Notes: a model not told the origin generated them from the letters alone. A stretch of DNA of 14,587 bases from Spirochaetaceae bacterium (GCA_028820215.1 JAPPKD010000269.1:1-14587); one strand, 5' to 3'. Shown: positions 1-8,083, counted from the stretch's first letter. Made by a program: numbers and translations.

Positions 1-1
1 C

Positions 2-262
2 CCCCTCCTATATCTCATTGCCATCATTGCACTTGGAACACCGCAATTGGCTCAAGCATGGGTGCGGGAAGCCAAGGCCCAGGGTAGAGCCGAAGGCAAG
101 GCGGAGACGCTGCTTCGTCTTCTGCAGCGGCGATTCGGTCCCGTTCCGGAGAGCGCTCGGGCACGGGTGGCGGTCGGGTCGGCGGCGGAGATCGATGTCT
201 GGTTCGATGCCCTGCTTGACGCGCAGAGCCTGACGGAAGTGTTCGACGCCCGAGCGCATTGA
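2..262 (+). CDS. DUF4351 / Rpn-type protein, C-terminal fragment (5' end outside window)
   Basis: The reading frame is open from the window edge to a TGA at 260-262, so this is the 3' end of a longer gene. The fragment encodes about 86 residues. It has the hallmark of DUF4351 tails: an Ala/Glu/Gly/Lys-rich helical linker (AKAQGRAEGKAETLL), then LLRLLQRRFGPVPE, and a closing WFDALLDAQSLTEVF segment. Known family: DUF4351 commonly forms the C-terminus of Rpn-like proteins (PD-(D/E)XK nuclease fold, often labelled putative transposase). The nuclease core lies outside the window, so its catalytic state cannot be judged. A TTG at 47 could start a short ORF, but the upstream codons continue in frame and look coding, so I treat it as internal. 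It is transcribed towards the DUF4838 gene but shows no functional link to the sugar genes. Confidence 0.75.
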   Translation, partial: PLLYLIAIIALGTPQLAQAWVREAKAQGRAEGKAETLLRLLQRRFGPVPESARARVAVGSAAEIDVWFDALLDAQSLTEVFDARAH

Positions 263-424
263 TCGCCGCCGATCGGCCACAGCGGCGTCTTCCATCGCTG
301 CTCTTCATCCGGCGTCGCCGCCCGGCGGCACGACCAGTGTCGTCCCGGTGACACGAACTCCCGCTTGGGTGAGTTGACGATGTCCATGCCGGGAATCTGC
401 GCCAGCCCGGCGCGGAGCCGTGCG

Positions 425-2419
425 ATGCCGCGCCGCATTCTTCTCAACGCGGTATGCTCGGCGCCGGAACGGCTGGCCGCTCGCGAGCTGCAGGAACACT
501 TCAGGCTCTTGGGCGTGGATGCCCCGGTGACCGCGTTGCGCCACGGCGAGAGCGTGCCTGGCGGATCGGTCTGCCTGGGCACGCCGCTGTTGCCCGCCAA
601 CGCCACCGATGCCCTGTCCCGTGTTCGCGACGACGGCTTTCTTCTCTATCGAGCGAACGACACGGTCCACGTCGCCGCGCACCTGCCGCGCGGAACCCTG
701 TTCGGGTCCTATTGCTACCTGGAGTCTCTGGGCGTCCGCTGGCCGGAGCCCGGCCAACCGGGGGAGCTGACCGGGCGGACGTTCGATCTTGCTGCCGAGC
801 CTGAGGCCGGCGTCGACAACCCCGACTTCCCCATTCGCGGCAACAACTGCTACTGCCCGACGAATGCGCGGGACCTGCAGATCACCATCGACATGATCGA
901 GTGGTTCACGCGACAGCGCTGCAACCTGCACTCCCTCTTGCGCGGAGACACCCCGACCCTCACCGGGTTCGACGAGCTCTGGTATGCGGTAGCGGACTAT
1001 GTCCATCAGCGCGGGTGTGAATTCGCGCTCGGCTCACACCTCGCCTGGCCGGCCCTGCTGATGTACGAAGACCGCGACCTGTTCGCAACGCATCCGGAGT
1101 ACTTCCCGTTGCGCGGCGGCGAACGGCAGCAAACCGGGCCGTATGGCCCGCCGACCCGCTACGGCCCGGACGCGGTCCCGGCCTTGACCGGCAGCGGGAT
1201 GAGCCTGTGCGTTTCCAACCCGCACGCCGTGGCGACGGTGATTCGCAACCTGCAGAGCTTCCTCGATGAGCACCCCGAGATCGACGTGATGGGACTCTGG
1301 CCGCCGGATACCAAGTGGGAAGGGTGCGAGTGCCCGGAGTGCCGGAAACTGGTGCAGCCGGATCGAATGTGGAGCAACATTCCGCACCATGCGAGCCGGT
1401 GGCGTGCGACGTCCGATCACCTGGCTCACCTGATCGGTCAGGTGGCACGTGGGATCGAGGGATCGCATCCGCAGGTCCGTGTCCTCAGTTGGGGTTGGTG
1501 CACGACCGAGCATGCGCCGCAGAACGTCACGCCGGCAGGGCGGTTTCAGTGCGATCACTTTCTCGTGCCGTGCTACGCGCATCCGCTGGATTCCGACAAC
1601 TGCCTGAATCGACATGTTCATCCCGAGGCGCTGGTGCAATGGGCCGCAACAGAGAACGTCAGCCTCGGCTGGATCTTCGCGGGGACGGCGTTCACGGCCG
1701 TGATGGCGGAGTACCCCTTCGCCTGGTTGATCAAGCGAAACGTCGAGTTCATCCGGCAGATCGGCGGGCAGGCCGTTACGACCTGTCTGGAGATCGGCGA
1801 AGCCGACGATCGCTCCGTGCGCGGCGACATGACCGACCATTACCTGTTCTCGGCCTGCGGCGTGAACTACCTCGCGATGAGCCGGCTGGGCTGGAGGTCC
1901 ACGGCATCCCTCGAGGAACTGTATCGCGATTATGCCGAAGCCCGGTTCGGCCCGGCGGCCGGAGCGTTGATCGCCGAGCACTATGGACGGATCGTCGAAC
2001 GCTACGAGGCATGGGGGCGCTCAGAGCCCACCGCGGACTTCTACGACGTGTGGGGCGGATCGCACCTCCGCTGCAGACCGGGCTGGGAAGTGCCTCTCGA
2101 TCTCTTGACCGAGGAGCTGATCGCCGGCGCACGCGAGTTGCTGCGCCGAGCGCATCGCCGCGCCCGCCGGGACCTCCACAAGCACCGCGTGCAGGCCGAG
2201 CGCAACGTGTTCGAGCATACCGTGCGGATGCGGGAGCTCTTCAAGATTCATCAGGCACGGCAGACGCTCGAAGCTGCGGGACTGACCGAGGAGTCCAAGG
2301 AACTTTGCCGAGCGCAGCGACGGATCCTGGCCGCAGCAAGGGAGATCGACGTACCCAAGCACCACGGGCCAACCATGATCGCCGCCGACAAGACCTGGGT
2401 GGAACTGATGTGGATGTGA
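425..2419 (+). CDS. DUF4838 glycoside-hydrolase-like protein
   Basis: The product is 664 aa and matches the DUF4838 pattern by eye. An N-terminal alpha/beta domain (about 1-110) resembles the N-terminal domain of alpha-glucuronidases and ends in the signature RGTLFGSYCYLESLGVRW (89-106). A barrel-like central domain (about 135-450) follows, with a Cys cluster C-x-C-x2-C at 301/303/306 that is frequent in this family. The C-terminus (about 550-640) is helical and charged. No signal peptide or membrane segment is visible, so a cytoplasmic location is inferred. Known: DUF4838 proteins sit in polysaccharide-utilisation loci; the reaction of this one is unknown. Start choice: ATG 425 has GGAG (414-417) at 7-nt spacing, and the first beta strand begins right there. 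In-frame ATG 380 (behind GGTGAG) and TTG 365 are alternatives. It converges with the sialidase-like gene, with 16 bp between stop codons. No clear promoter is seen in 263-424. Confidence 0.82.
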   Translation: MPRRILLNAVCSAPERLAARELQEHFRLLGVDAPVTALRHGESVPGGSVCLGTPLLPANATDALSRVRDDGFLLYRANDTVHVAAHLPRGTLFGSYCYLESLGVRWPEPGQPGELTGRTFDLAAEPEAGVDNPDFPIRGNNCYCPTNARDLQITIDMIEWFTRQRCNLHSLLRGDTPTLTGFDELWYAVADYVHQRGCEFALGSHLAWPALLMYEDRDLFATHPEYFPLRGGERQQTGPYGPPTRYGPDAVPALTGSGMSLCVSNPHAVATVIRNLQSFLDEHPEIDVMGLWPPDTKWEGCECPECRKLVQPDRMWSNIPHHASRWRATSDHLAHLIGQVARGIEGSHPQVRVLSWGWCTTEHAPQNVTPAGRFQCDHFLVPCYAHPLDSDNCLNRHVHPEALVQWAATENVSLGWIFAGTAFTAVMAEYPFAWLIKRNVEFIRQIGGQAVTTCLEIGEADDRSVRGDMTDHYLFSACGVNYLAMSRLGWRSTASLEELYRDYAEARFGPAAGALIAEHYGRIVERYEAWGRSEPTADFYDVWGGSHLRCRPGWEVPLDLLTEELIAGARELLRRAHRRARRDLHKHRVQAERNVFEHTVRMRELFKIHQARQTLEAAGLTEESKELCRAQRRILAAAREIDVPKHHGPTMIAADKTWVELMWM

Positions 2420-2435
2420 TCCCGGGCGCCCCTTG

Positions 2436-4397
2436 TCACCGCAACAGCTCCAGCCGCACCTTGTGCGCGACCAGGTGGCGGTACGGCTGGCTGCGCATGT
2501 CGTCGCGTTCCGGACGCCACAGCAGGTCCTCGCAGACGACCAGCAGCTCATCGGGCGCGATCTCCACCGCTGACACGCCCTGCCAACCCGATGCGGTCGA
2601 GACGATGATCTCATACGGCCATCCCTCGCCGCGCCCGTCCAGGCACACCGCGATGCGGTTGTCCGGCCGGCCGTAGAGGGCGACGACCATGCCGTTCGAC
2701 ATGGTCAACAGGCCCGGCCACTGGCCATTCAGACGGCTGCGGACCGGGTCGCTCCAGGTCCTGCCGCCGTCCGCCGAGCGCGACAGGTACAGCGGCGCGT
2801 AGCCCTCTCCGTTACGCAAGATGGTCAGCAGCTCACCGTTGGGCAGCAGCGTGAGGCCGGGTTCGGCCCAGCCTTCGTCGCCCATCTCCGGCAACGGCGG
2901 CACGCAGCCGGCATAGTGCCAGGTCATGCCGCCGTCCTCGGAGCGCAGGCACCAGCTCGAATACTTGTAGATCTTGAACGCGTGCGGGTACTTGTCCCAC
3001 CCGTCGGACATGATGTCGGTGTAGACCAGGTCGTGGTCGCAGAAGCCGTAGCACATTCCCACCATGCTGCCGTCAGGCATGACGACCGCGCCGCGATGCA
3101 GCGTGTTGATCCGCACCACCCCGTCCTCACCCATCGACGGAACATGCGCGCCGAGATGGAACGTCAACTCGATGTCCTCCACGGTGCGCCACCCGTCGGC
3201 AGATCGATACGCCGCGCATGTCGCCACTCCCTCTCCGGCGGCCGTTCCCGTGGAGCTGACGACGAGGTCCGGTCCGCCCGGGAGGTTCACGGCCACCCCC
3301 GCGATCGAGGCAAGGTGCTTCGGACCCGCCTTCTCCCACGTCTTTCCTTCATCCCGGCTGAGGTAATCGCTGACCAGCAGCGTCCCGTCGGAGCACCGCA
3401 TCAGCGCCGGTGCGAAGTCGCTTACGCCGATGTAGATCGGTTCGCTCACGCTCACGTGCAGCCTGCGCTCGGGTGCAACCCGCTCGCCGCGCGTGCTGTG
3501 CACGGAAACTCTGGAGCGGTCCGGCTTTTCCAGCCTGGCGCTGAAGCAATGCTCACCGTCATGCGAGGTCGACAGGACCGTCTTGGCCACCACGTGATTC
3601 CAGCCGGCCCGCAGGTGCACCGGATCGGAGAACAGGTCCCACTTGCGGGTCCGGCTCGTGCCGTTGAAGAGAAAGGGACCGTCGAAGCGGGCCGCATCCG
3701 CGCCGTTGACCCAGATGCGGCAGGGCGTGGTGGAGCTCCAGCGCAGGGCGTAGTCTCCCCCTTCCTGCGCGTGCACCAGGGCCGCCAGATAGGTCACCGA
3801 GTAGTCGTACGGATACGACGGCCGCGCCCACGCCCGGCGGGGAAACCCCCAGGAGCTGTAGGAGGTGTAGGAGCCGATGCGCTGACCGCACGCGCGGCAG
3901 CGCTGCGGCCGCTCCGGTATGGCTGTTTCACAGCGGGGGCAGTACGGCTCCCGCGGCGCGCCTTCCAGCTCCGATGTCCAGCACGGCATCAGCTCGTCGT
4001 CGACCGTGAAGTGGTCGATCGTCACGTGCACGCCGCCGGGCGGCTCCAGCACGGGATCGGTGCTGCGCATCCGCAGCCCGTGATGTTGCTTCAGCAGCAC
4101 CCGCTCCGGGGCCAGTTCCCACCACTTGCTCATCACGGCCACCGCCGAGTAGCGCCGCCAGGTGCGCCCGGCCACCTCCTCGTCCTCGTGCGGCACCAGG
4201 TCCGCCTCGTCATCCAGGAAGGCCTCATCCAGCGCTCGGGCCGGCTCGGACTTGGCATACTCACGATCGGCGAACGAGAATGGCCCCAGCACAAACCACT
4301 GGCGCAGGAAGTTGCGCCAGTGCACGTAGTCGCGGTTCGGATCCGGCGGCACCAGGAAATTGGCGACGATCCGTTCCGAAATGCTCTTCTCGCTCAT
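2436..4397 (-). CDS. Sialidase-fold (BNR/Asp-box) protein with a zinc-ribbon insert
   Basis: The product is 653 aa. The C-terminal half (about 310-650) is a beta-propeller of the sialidase superfamily. It carries Asp-box motifs SRDEGKTW (347-354), a weaker SADGWRT (399-405), SEDGGMTW (486-493) and SADGGRTW (541-548). The N-terminal half holds beta-sandwich-like stretches (WFVLGPFSF near 34; IWVNGADAARFDGP and LRAGWNHVVAKT near 228-273) of the kind found in carbohydrate-binding modules. Between them is a four-cysteine zinc-ribbon pattern, C153-x2-C156-x10-C167-x2-C170. No signal peptide is visible, so I infer a cytoplasmic protein. I cannot assign the substrate: Asp boxes mark the fold, not the sugar. 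The ATG at 4397 has a strong AAGGAG (4406-4411). It is the last gene of the minus operon, 24 bp after the LplC-type permease, which ties it to the imported glycan. Confidence 0.8.
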   Translation of the reverse strand: MSEKSISERIVANFLVPPDPNRDYVHWRNFLRQWFVLGPFSFADREYAKSEPARALDEAFLDDEADLVPHEDEEVAGRTWRRYSAVAVMSKWWELAPERVLLKQHHGLRMRSTDPVLEPPGGVHVTIDHFTVDDELMPCWTSELEGAPREPYCPRCETAIPERPQRCRACGQRIGSYTSYSSWGFPRRAWARPSYPYDYSVTYLAALVHAQEGGDYALRWSSTTPCRIWVNGADAARFDGPFLFNGTSRTRKWDLFSDPVHLRAGWNHVVAKTVLSTSHDGEHCFSARLEKPDRSRVSVHSTRGERVAPERRLHVSVSEPIYIGVSDFAPALMRCSDGTLLVSDYLSRDEGKTWEKAGPKHLASIAGVAVNLPGGPDLVVSSTGTAAGEGVATCAAYRSADGWRTVEDIELTFHLGAHVPSMGEDGVVRINTLHRGAVVMPDGSMVGMCYGFCDHDLVYTDIMSDGWDKYPHAFKIYKYSSWCLRSEDGGMTWHYAGCVPPLPEMGDEGWAEPGLTLLPNGELLTILRNGEGYAPLYLSRSADGGRTWSDPVRSRLNGQWPGLLTMSNGMVVALYGRPDNRIAVCLDGRGEGWPYEIIVSTASGWQGVSAVEIAPDELLVVCEDLLWRPERDDMRSQPYRHLVAHKVRLELLR

Positions 4398-4421
4398 CTG
4401 ATCCTCTCCTTGACGTTCGCC

Positions 4422-5291
4422 TCAACCTTTGAGAGAGCCTATCAGGATCCCCTTCACGAAGTACCGCTGCAGAAACGGATACATCAGGATGATCGGTCCT
4501 ATGGTCACGATGATGGTCCCGGCTCGTATCGATGGCGTGGTAGTCCCGCGGGTTTCCAGGAGGAACGGCCGGCGCGTTATCTCATATTCCTCCACGGTCA
4601 GCCGGCGCAGCAGAATCTGCAGGACGACCTTGCTCTCCTCCCTCATGTACAGGAGGGCGTCGAACCAGGCGTTCCAGTGCATCACCGCGGTCCACAACGC
4701 CAGGACAGCCAGCACCGGCGTGGAGATGGGAAACATGATCGAGAAGACGATGCGCAGCGGGTGCGCCCCGTCGGCCAGGGCAGCGTCCTCCAGCTCTCGC
4801 GGGAGGGCCATGATGAAATTGCGCGCGATGAGCAGATTCCAGGCGCTGGTAGCGAGCGGCAGGATGAGCGCCCACCGGCTGTTCATGAGCCCCAATTGGA
4901 GTATGTTGAGATAGATCGCGACCAGCCCGCCGTTGAAGAACATCGTGAACACCACCAAGGCGGTGATGCTCTTGCGAAACGGCAGGTCCGCCCGTGCCAG
5001 CGCATAACCTGCGCAGTACGTAACAAACAGGGTAACAGCGGTGCCTGCGACCGTGCGCAGAATCGAATTGTAATACGCTACCGCGAGTATCTGCGAGCTG
5101 AAGATCACGGCGTACGAATCGAAGGTGATCGGACTGGTGAAGAACCTCACGCCCAGCCGCATCGCGTTCACCGGCGTAGACAACGACAGCATGAGCGTGT
5201 CCCACAGCGGATAGAGACAGAGCAAGGCCAGAACGCCGACAAACAGATAGTTGAAGATGTCGAAGACGACGTTCCCTCTGGCCCTCAGCAT
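4422..5291 (-). CDS. Carbohydrate ABC transporter permease, LplC/YtcP (MalG) type
   Basis: This 289-aa inner-membrane permease has about six hydrophobic segments. The EAA loop that contacts the ATPase is clear at about 167-188 (EDAALADGAHPLRIVFSIMF). The C-terminus LMYPFLQRYFVKGILIGSLKG is the usual ending of LplC/YtcP proteins, and the length is typical. The ATG at 5291 follows a GGGGAG-like Shine-Dalgarno on the minus strand. Third gene of the minus operon: it follows solute-binding protein A (89-bp gap containing a stem-loop) and precedes the sialidase-like gene by 24 bp. Known role: it pairs with an LplB-type permease to form the translocation channel for an oligosaccharide. Its start codon region coincides with the left edge of the tandem duplication. 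The duplicate copy near 8317 keeps only a few bases around the start, so this is the only full minus-strand LplC gene in the window. Confidence 0.92.
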   Translation of the reverse strand: MLRARGNVVFDIFNYLFVGVLALLCLYPLWDTLMLSLSTPVNAMRLGVRFFTSPITFDSYAVIFSSQILAVAYYNSILRTVAGTAVTLFVTYCAGYALARADLPFRKSITALVVFTMFFNGGLVAIYLNILQLGLMNSRWALILPLATSAWNLLIARNFIMALPRELEDAALADGAHPLRIVFSIMFPISTPVLAVLALWTAVMHWNAWFDALLYMREESKVVLQILLRRLTVEEYEITRRPFLLETRGTTTPSIRAGTIIVTIGPIILMYPFLQRYFVKGILIGSLKG

Positions 5292-5316
5292 GCTCTGGTC
5301 TCCCCGAAAGATGAAG

Positions 5317-5349
5317 GAGCGCGGATCGGAGTCGTTCCAACCCGCACTC
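5317..5349 (-). promoter_or_regulatory. Intercistronic stem-loop between SBP-A and the LplC permease
   Basis: Read on the transcribed minus strand, the arms GAGTGCGGGT and ATCCGCGCTC pair over 10 bp, with two G-U wobbles, around a 13-nt loop. The duplicate at 8347-8379 pairs perfectly because both wobbles are replaced by Watson-Crick pairs. It lies between the SBP stop (5381) and the permease start (5291). No U-run follows, so it is more likely an mRNA-stabilising or processing hairpin than a terminator. Its role in raising SBP over permease levels is inferred. Confidence 0.5.
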
Positions 5350-5380
5350 CCCGATTCAGCGCGTCACGGTGTGATCACGC

Positions 5381-6934
5381 TCACCCGCCGGCGTGCATCC
5401 GTTCATACTCGGCCTTGATATCTTCCACTCCGGCATCCTTGAGCCGCTGCTGGAAGTTCGGCCATTCGGCATCCAGGTCGACCTTGCCAAGGACCACGTC
5501 GAAGTAGAACTCCGACTTGATCGTCAGAACATCGACCCCTCGCTCGATCGCGTGCTGATTGGTGCTCGGATACGAGAGCTTTACACCAACAGCCTCATTC
5601 GGATCGGTATTGAGGGAGAATGCGTGGGCGTAGATCTCCTGCGACGGCTTGTCGAGGGTCAGGTACGCCTCGTCCAGCAGCGCCGGAATCCACGAGTAAA
5701 ACACTCCAACACCCTGTTGTTCCAGCTCTTCGCGCGATACGTCCCTGAGCGTGAGAACGCCGTCCTGCCAGTCCCAGTGGACTCCCTCTTCGCCATATTG
5801 CCCCCTGAGCCAGAAGTCCAGCTCCGAGGAGAACGCATCCTGGATCTGCATGATCTTCTTGACTTTCTCATCGCTGGTCTTGGCCCCGAAGTGGGCGCTG
5901 CCCTCGGTGTACAGCCCGAACGGCTGTGACGTCAGAGGACCGCGGCCGTGATCCGGTCCCTGCAGGTGCCCGACATAGGCGAATTCGGCCTGCGGGTTCT
6001 GGGCGCGCACCAGGTCCAGGATGTTGCCCTTCGTCGACGATACCATCCACCAGGCGTTGTCCAGGAGTATGCCGAAATTGCCTGCGGCCCATTTCTTGCG
6101 CTGCTGATCCCGCTTGTCTGTCAAGGACTCCGGGTCGACGGCCCCGGACGCGTACAGGTCCCTCACGAACCGCAGCGCCTCCTTCCAGTTGTCCGTTTGC
6201 GGCGGGAACGTGACCTTCCCGTCGACGAGCTCGTAGCCGAAGTAATTGACGCCGTGGGCAGCGAATATGTACGTGAATCTCGCCCGATCTCTATCGCTGC
6301 GGGAGTGCACCCCGTAGGTATCGTTCTGGCCGTTGCCGTCAGGATCGTCGCGCGTGAACCTGATCGCCAGTTCGCGGAACTCGTCCAGGGTCTGCGGTGC
6401 TTCCGCCACCCCCAGTTTGTCCATCCAGTCCTTGCGCACGACCGGGAAGCTGGGAAGGAAGTCACCGTAGTTGCCGTACGGAACTCCGTACACCTTGCCC
6501 TTGTAGTGCGCCTGGTCGACGACCAGGTCTCTGCCGAACAGAAAGACCATCCGCTCCATCCAGGCCGGCATGTATTCCCACATCCACTCCTCCGGGAACT
6601 CTCTGATGATTCCCTGATCGATGAACTTGTAGAGCGTCTCGCGCGGGAAGATGGTGATCTTGTCCGCCGTGTTCCCGGACGAGTAGTACAGGTCCCGGGC
6701 CTCGATCGAGGGGAAGGCAAGCGGCGTGATGCTCACGTCGAAGCGTTCCTCGATCAGCAGCTCGAGCGGATTGCCATCCTCGGGTCCAAAGCTCATCGGT
6801 CCGGCGACCCCCTGCCAGACGATCTCCAGAGGAGCGTCCGCTGCCGCCGCCTCCTCGGTCGGCGCAGCGAACGCCCCGCCACCGACCAGGGTCAGCCCGG
6901 CCGACAGCAGCGCGAATAATTTGAGACTCTTCAT
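5381..6934 (-). CDS. Extracellular solute-binding protein A (LplA-like)
   Basis: The product is 517 aa. A Sec signal peptide covers about 1-23 (MKSLKLFALLSAGLTLVGGG, then AFA before the predicted cut). No Cys lies at the cleavage site, so it is probably periplasmic rather than a lipoprotein. The mature part has traits of LplA-type sugar-binding proteins: a calcium-loop-like DPDGNGQND at 197-205, GKVYGVPYGNYGDFLP near 146-161, a Trp-rich WAAGNFGILLDNAWW near 282-296, and GEEGVHWDWQDG near 381-392. Known role: it captures an oligosaccharide and delivers it to the LplB/LplC pair. Start: ATG 6934 with a strong GGGGG(A) Shine-Dalgarno. The open frame runs further upstream to 7111, but that stretch contains the stem-loops and has no leader. 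It lies between its two permease genes. SBP-B (8411-9961) is a duplicate about 87% identical by hand count. Confidence 0.93.
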   Translation of the reverse strand: MKSLKLFALLSAGLTLVGGGAFAAPTEEAAAADAPLEIVWQGVAGPMSFGPEDGNPLELLIEERFDVSITPLAFPSIEARDLYYSSGNTADKITIFPRETLYKFIDQGIIREFPEEWMWEYMPAWMERMVFLFGRDLVVDQAHYKGKVYGVPYGNYGDFLPSFPVVRKDWMDKLGVAEAPQTLDEFRELAIRFTRDDPDGNGQNDTYGVHSRSDRDRARFTYIFAAHGVNYFGYELVDGKVTFPPQTDNWKEALRFVRDLYASGAVDPESLTDKRDQQRKKWAAGNFGILLDNAWWMVSSTKGNILDLVRAQNPQAEFAYVGHLQGPDHGRGPLTSQPFGLYTEGSAHFGAKTSDEKVKKIMQIQDAFSSELDFWLRGQYGEEGVHWDWQDGVLTLRDVSREELEQQGVGVFYSWIPALLDEAYLTLDKPSQEIYAHAFSLNTDPNEAVGVKLSYPSTNQHAIERGVDVLTIKSEFYFDVVLGKVDLDAEWPNFQQRLKDAGVEDIKAEYERMHAGG

Positions 6935-6956
6935 GAGAATCCCCCTTGTGAGTGGT

Positions 6957-7033
6957 GCGCCTCCTCTTCGGGGGAGGCGCTTCGCGGTGGCAACGCCACC
7001 GTCCGGAGGAGCTTGCGGGTCGAAATCCCGCGA
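6957..7033 (-). promoter_or_regulatory. Three consecutive stem-loops between LplB and SBP-A
   Basis: The 142-bp gap between the LplB stop and the SBP-A start holds three adjacent inverted repeats. Stem 1 (6957-6980) has 10-bp arms GCGCCTCCTC/GGGGAGGCGC around a 4-nt loop; one pair is a mismatch on the minus-strand RNA. Stem 2 (6985-7001) is CGGTGGC/GCCACCG with a 3-nt loop. Stem 3 (7013-7033) is TTGCGGG/CCCGCGA with a 7-nt loop. All three recur in the duplicate at 9984-10060. The SBP ribosome-binding site begins just after stem 1 in the transcript. I infer that they protect the SBP message from decay or separate it from the permease message. A regulatory RNA function is possible but unproven. 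Confidence 0.5.
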
Positions 7034-7076
7034 GTCCCCCCGTCTTCTCTCCGTCGAACGCCCGCTGCGACGCTGT

Positions 7077-8033
7077 CTACCACAGCGCATGCTCGCTGAA
7101 ACGCCGGACAAAGGCGTTCACCACCAGGAGCAGCACGAGCCCGATCACGTTCTTGAACAACCCGACGGCGGCACCGAAGCTGAACTCCGCCGAGAGGACA
7201 CCCACCCGGTAGACGTACGTGTCGATGATGTCGGCGACCTCGTACACGCGTGGATTGTAGAGGTTGAAGATCTGCTCGAATCCCGCGTTCATGATGTTCG
7301 ACAGGCTGAGAAGGAAGAGGATGATGATGACCGGCGCGATCCCCGGGATGGTGATGTATGCCGCCTGCTGCAGCCTGTTTGCTCCGTCGACGTACGCGGC
7401 CTCGTACTGCTGCGTGTCGATGCCCGAGATGGCGGCGAGGTAGACGATCGAACCCCACCCGATCTCCTGCCAGATGCCCGAACCGACCAGGATGGCGCGG
7501 AAGTACTCCGGGGTGGCCAGGAAGAAAATCGGCTCGATACCGAACAGACCGAGCACGGAGTTCACCGCGCCATAGCTGGGTGACAGGATCTCCCGGAGCA
7601 TGCCACCGATCACGACCCACGATATGAAATGGGGAAGGTAGGAGATGGTCTGGACGATCTTCTTGTAGCGTACGTGGTATATCTCGTTCAGGAGCAGGGC
7701 GAGCAGTATCGGCGCCGGGAACGCGAATACGATCCTGAGCACGCTGATGATGACGGTGTTGCGGAACACGCGATAGAACAACGGACTGCTGAACAACCGG
7801 TCGAAGTAATGGAACCCGGCCCACGGACTCCCCAGGATCCCATCCAGCATGCGGTAGTCCTTGAAGGCGATGAGCACGCCGTACATCGGCTTGTAGTGAA
7901 AGAGGATGAAGTAGACGATCGCGGGGATCAGCAACAGGTAGTAATACCTGTTCTTGTGGATCTGCTTCTTGAGGGGTGTCGCCAAGGAGACAACGGTACG
8001 TGCTGGAGACTGTCCGGGAGCCGTCGTGGACAA
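7077..8033 (-). CDS. Carbohydrate ABC transporter permease, LplB (MalF) type
   Basis: This 318-aa permease has a basic cytoplasmic tail (about 1-30) followed by about six membrane segments (roughly 31-49, 93-117, 127-148, 180-203, 227-247, 285-307). The EAA loop is at 211-230 (EAAYVDGANRLQQAAYITIP). The KPMYGVLIAFKDY and YLPHFISWV stretches are typical of LplB proteins. Start choice: TTG 8033 sits behind a near-perfect AGGAGGTGAG (8037-8046). A TTG at 8054 lies upstream of that ribosome-binding site and is unlikely. First gene of the minus operon, followed by SBP-A, LplC and the sialidase-like gene. The stop is TAG at 7077-7079. It is the only complete minus-strand LplB gene: its duplicate at 10071-10419 is a pseudogene. 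Confidence 0.92.
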   Translation of the reverse strand: MSTTAPGQSPARTVVSLATPLKKQIHKNRYYYLLLIPAIVYFILFHYKPMYGVLIAFKDYRMLDGILGSPWAGFHYFDRLFSSPLFYRVFRNTVIISVLRIVFAFPAPILLALLLNEIYHVRYKKIVQTISYLPHFISWVVIGGMLREILSPSYGAVNSVLGLFGIEPIFFLATPEYFRAILVGSGIWQEIGWGSIVYLAAISGIDTQQYEAAYVDGANRLQQAAYITIPGIAPVIIILFLLSLSNIMNAGFEQIFNLYNPRVYEVADIIDTYVYRVGVLSAEFSFGAAVGLFKNVIGLVLLLVVNAFVRRFSEHALW

Positions 8034-8054
8034 CGCCTCACCTCCTGGTCCCAA

Positions 8055-8083
8055 CTCTTACACAACGGCCGCGGGTCCTGCAA
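8055..8083 (-). promoter_or_regulatory. Candidate promoter of the minus import operon
   Basis: On the minus strand, TTGCAG (8083-8078) and TAAGAG (8060-8055) are separated by exactly 17 nt. The duplicate control region has the equivalent TTGCAC-N17-TACGAT (10471-10443). The preserved spacing and -35 support a sigma70-like promoter. A start site near 8048 would leave a leader of only about 15 nt, barely enough for the Shine-Dalgarno, which weakens the call. Confidence 0.3.

Noticed and set aside
2916..5507. An 863-codon open frame on the plus strand
   Set aside because: It runs antisense through the sialidase-like and LplC genes, which have clear motifs, starts and ribosome-binding sites on the minus strand. 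Its protein is Arg/His/Pro-rich without any recognisable domain, a usual shadow in GC-rich DNA.
6940..7111. Upstream extension of SBP-A to an earlier start
   Set aside because: The added 59 residues are Arg-rich, would bury the signal peptide, and span the three hairpins that are conserved as non-coding structure.
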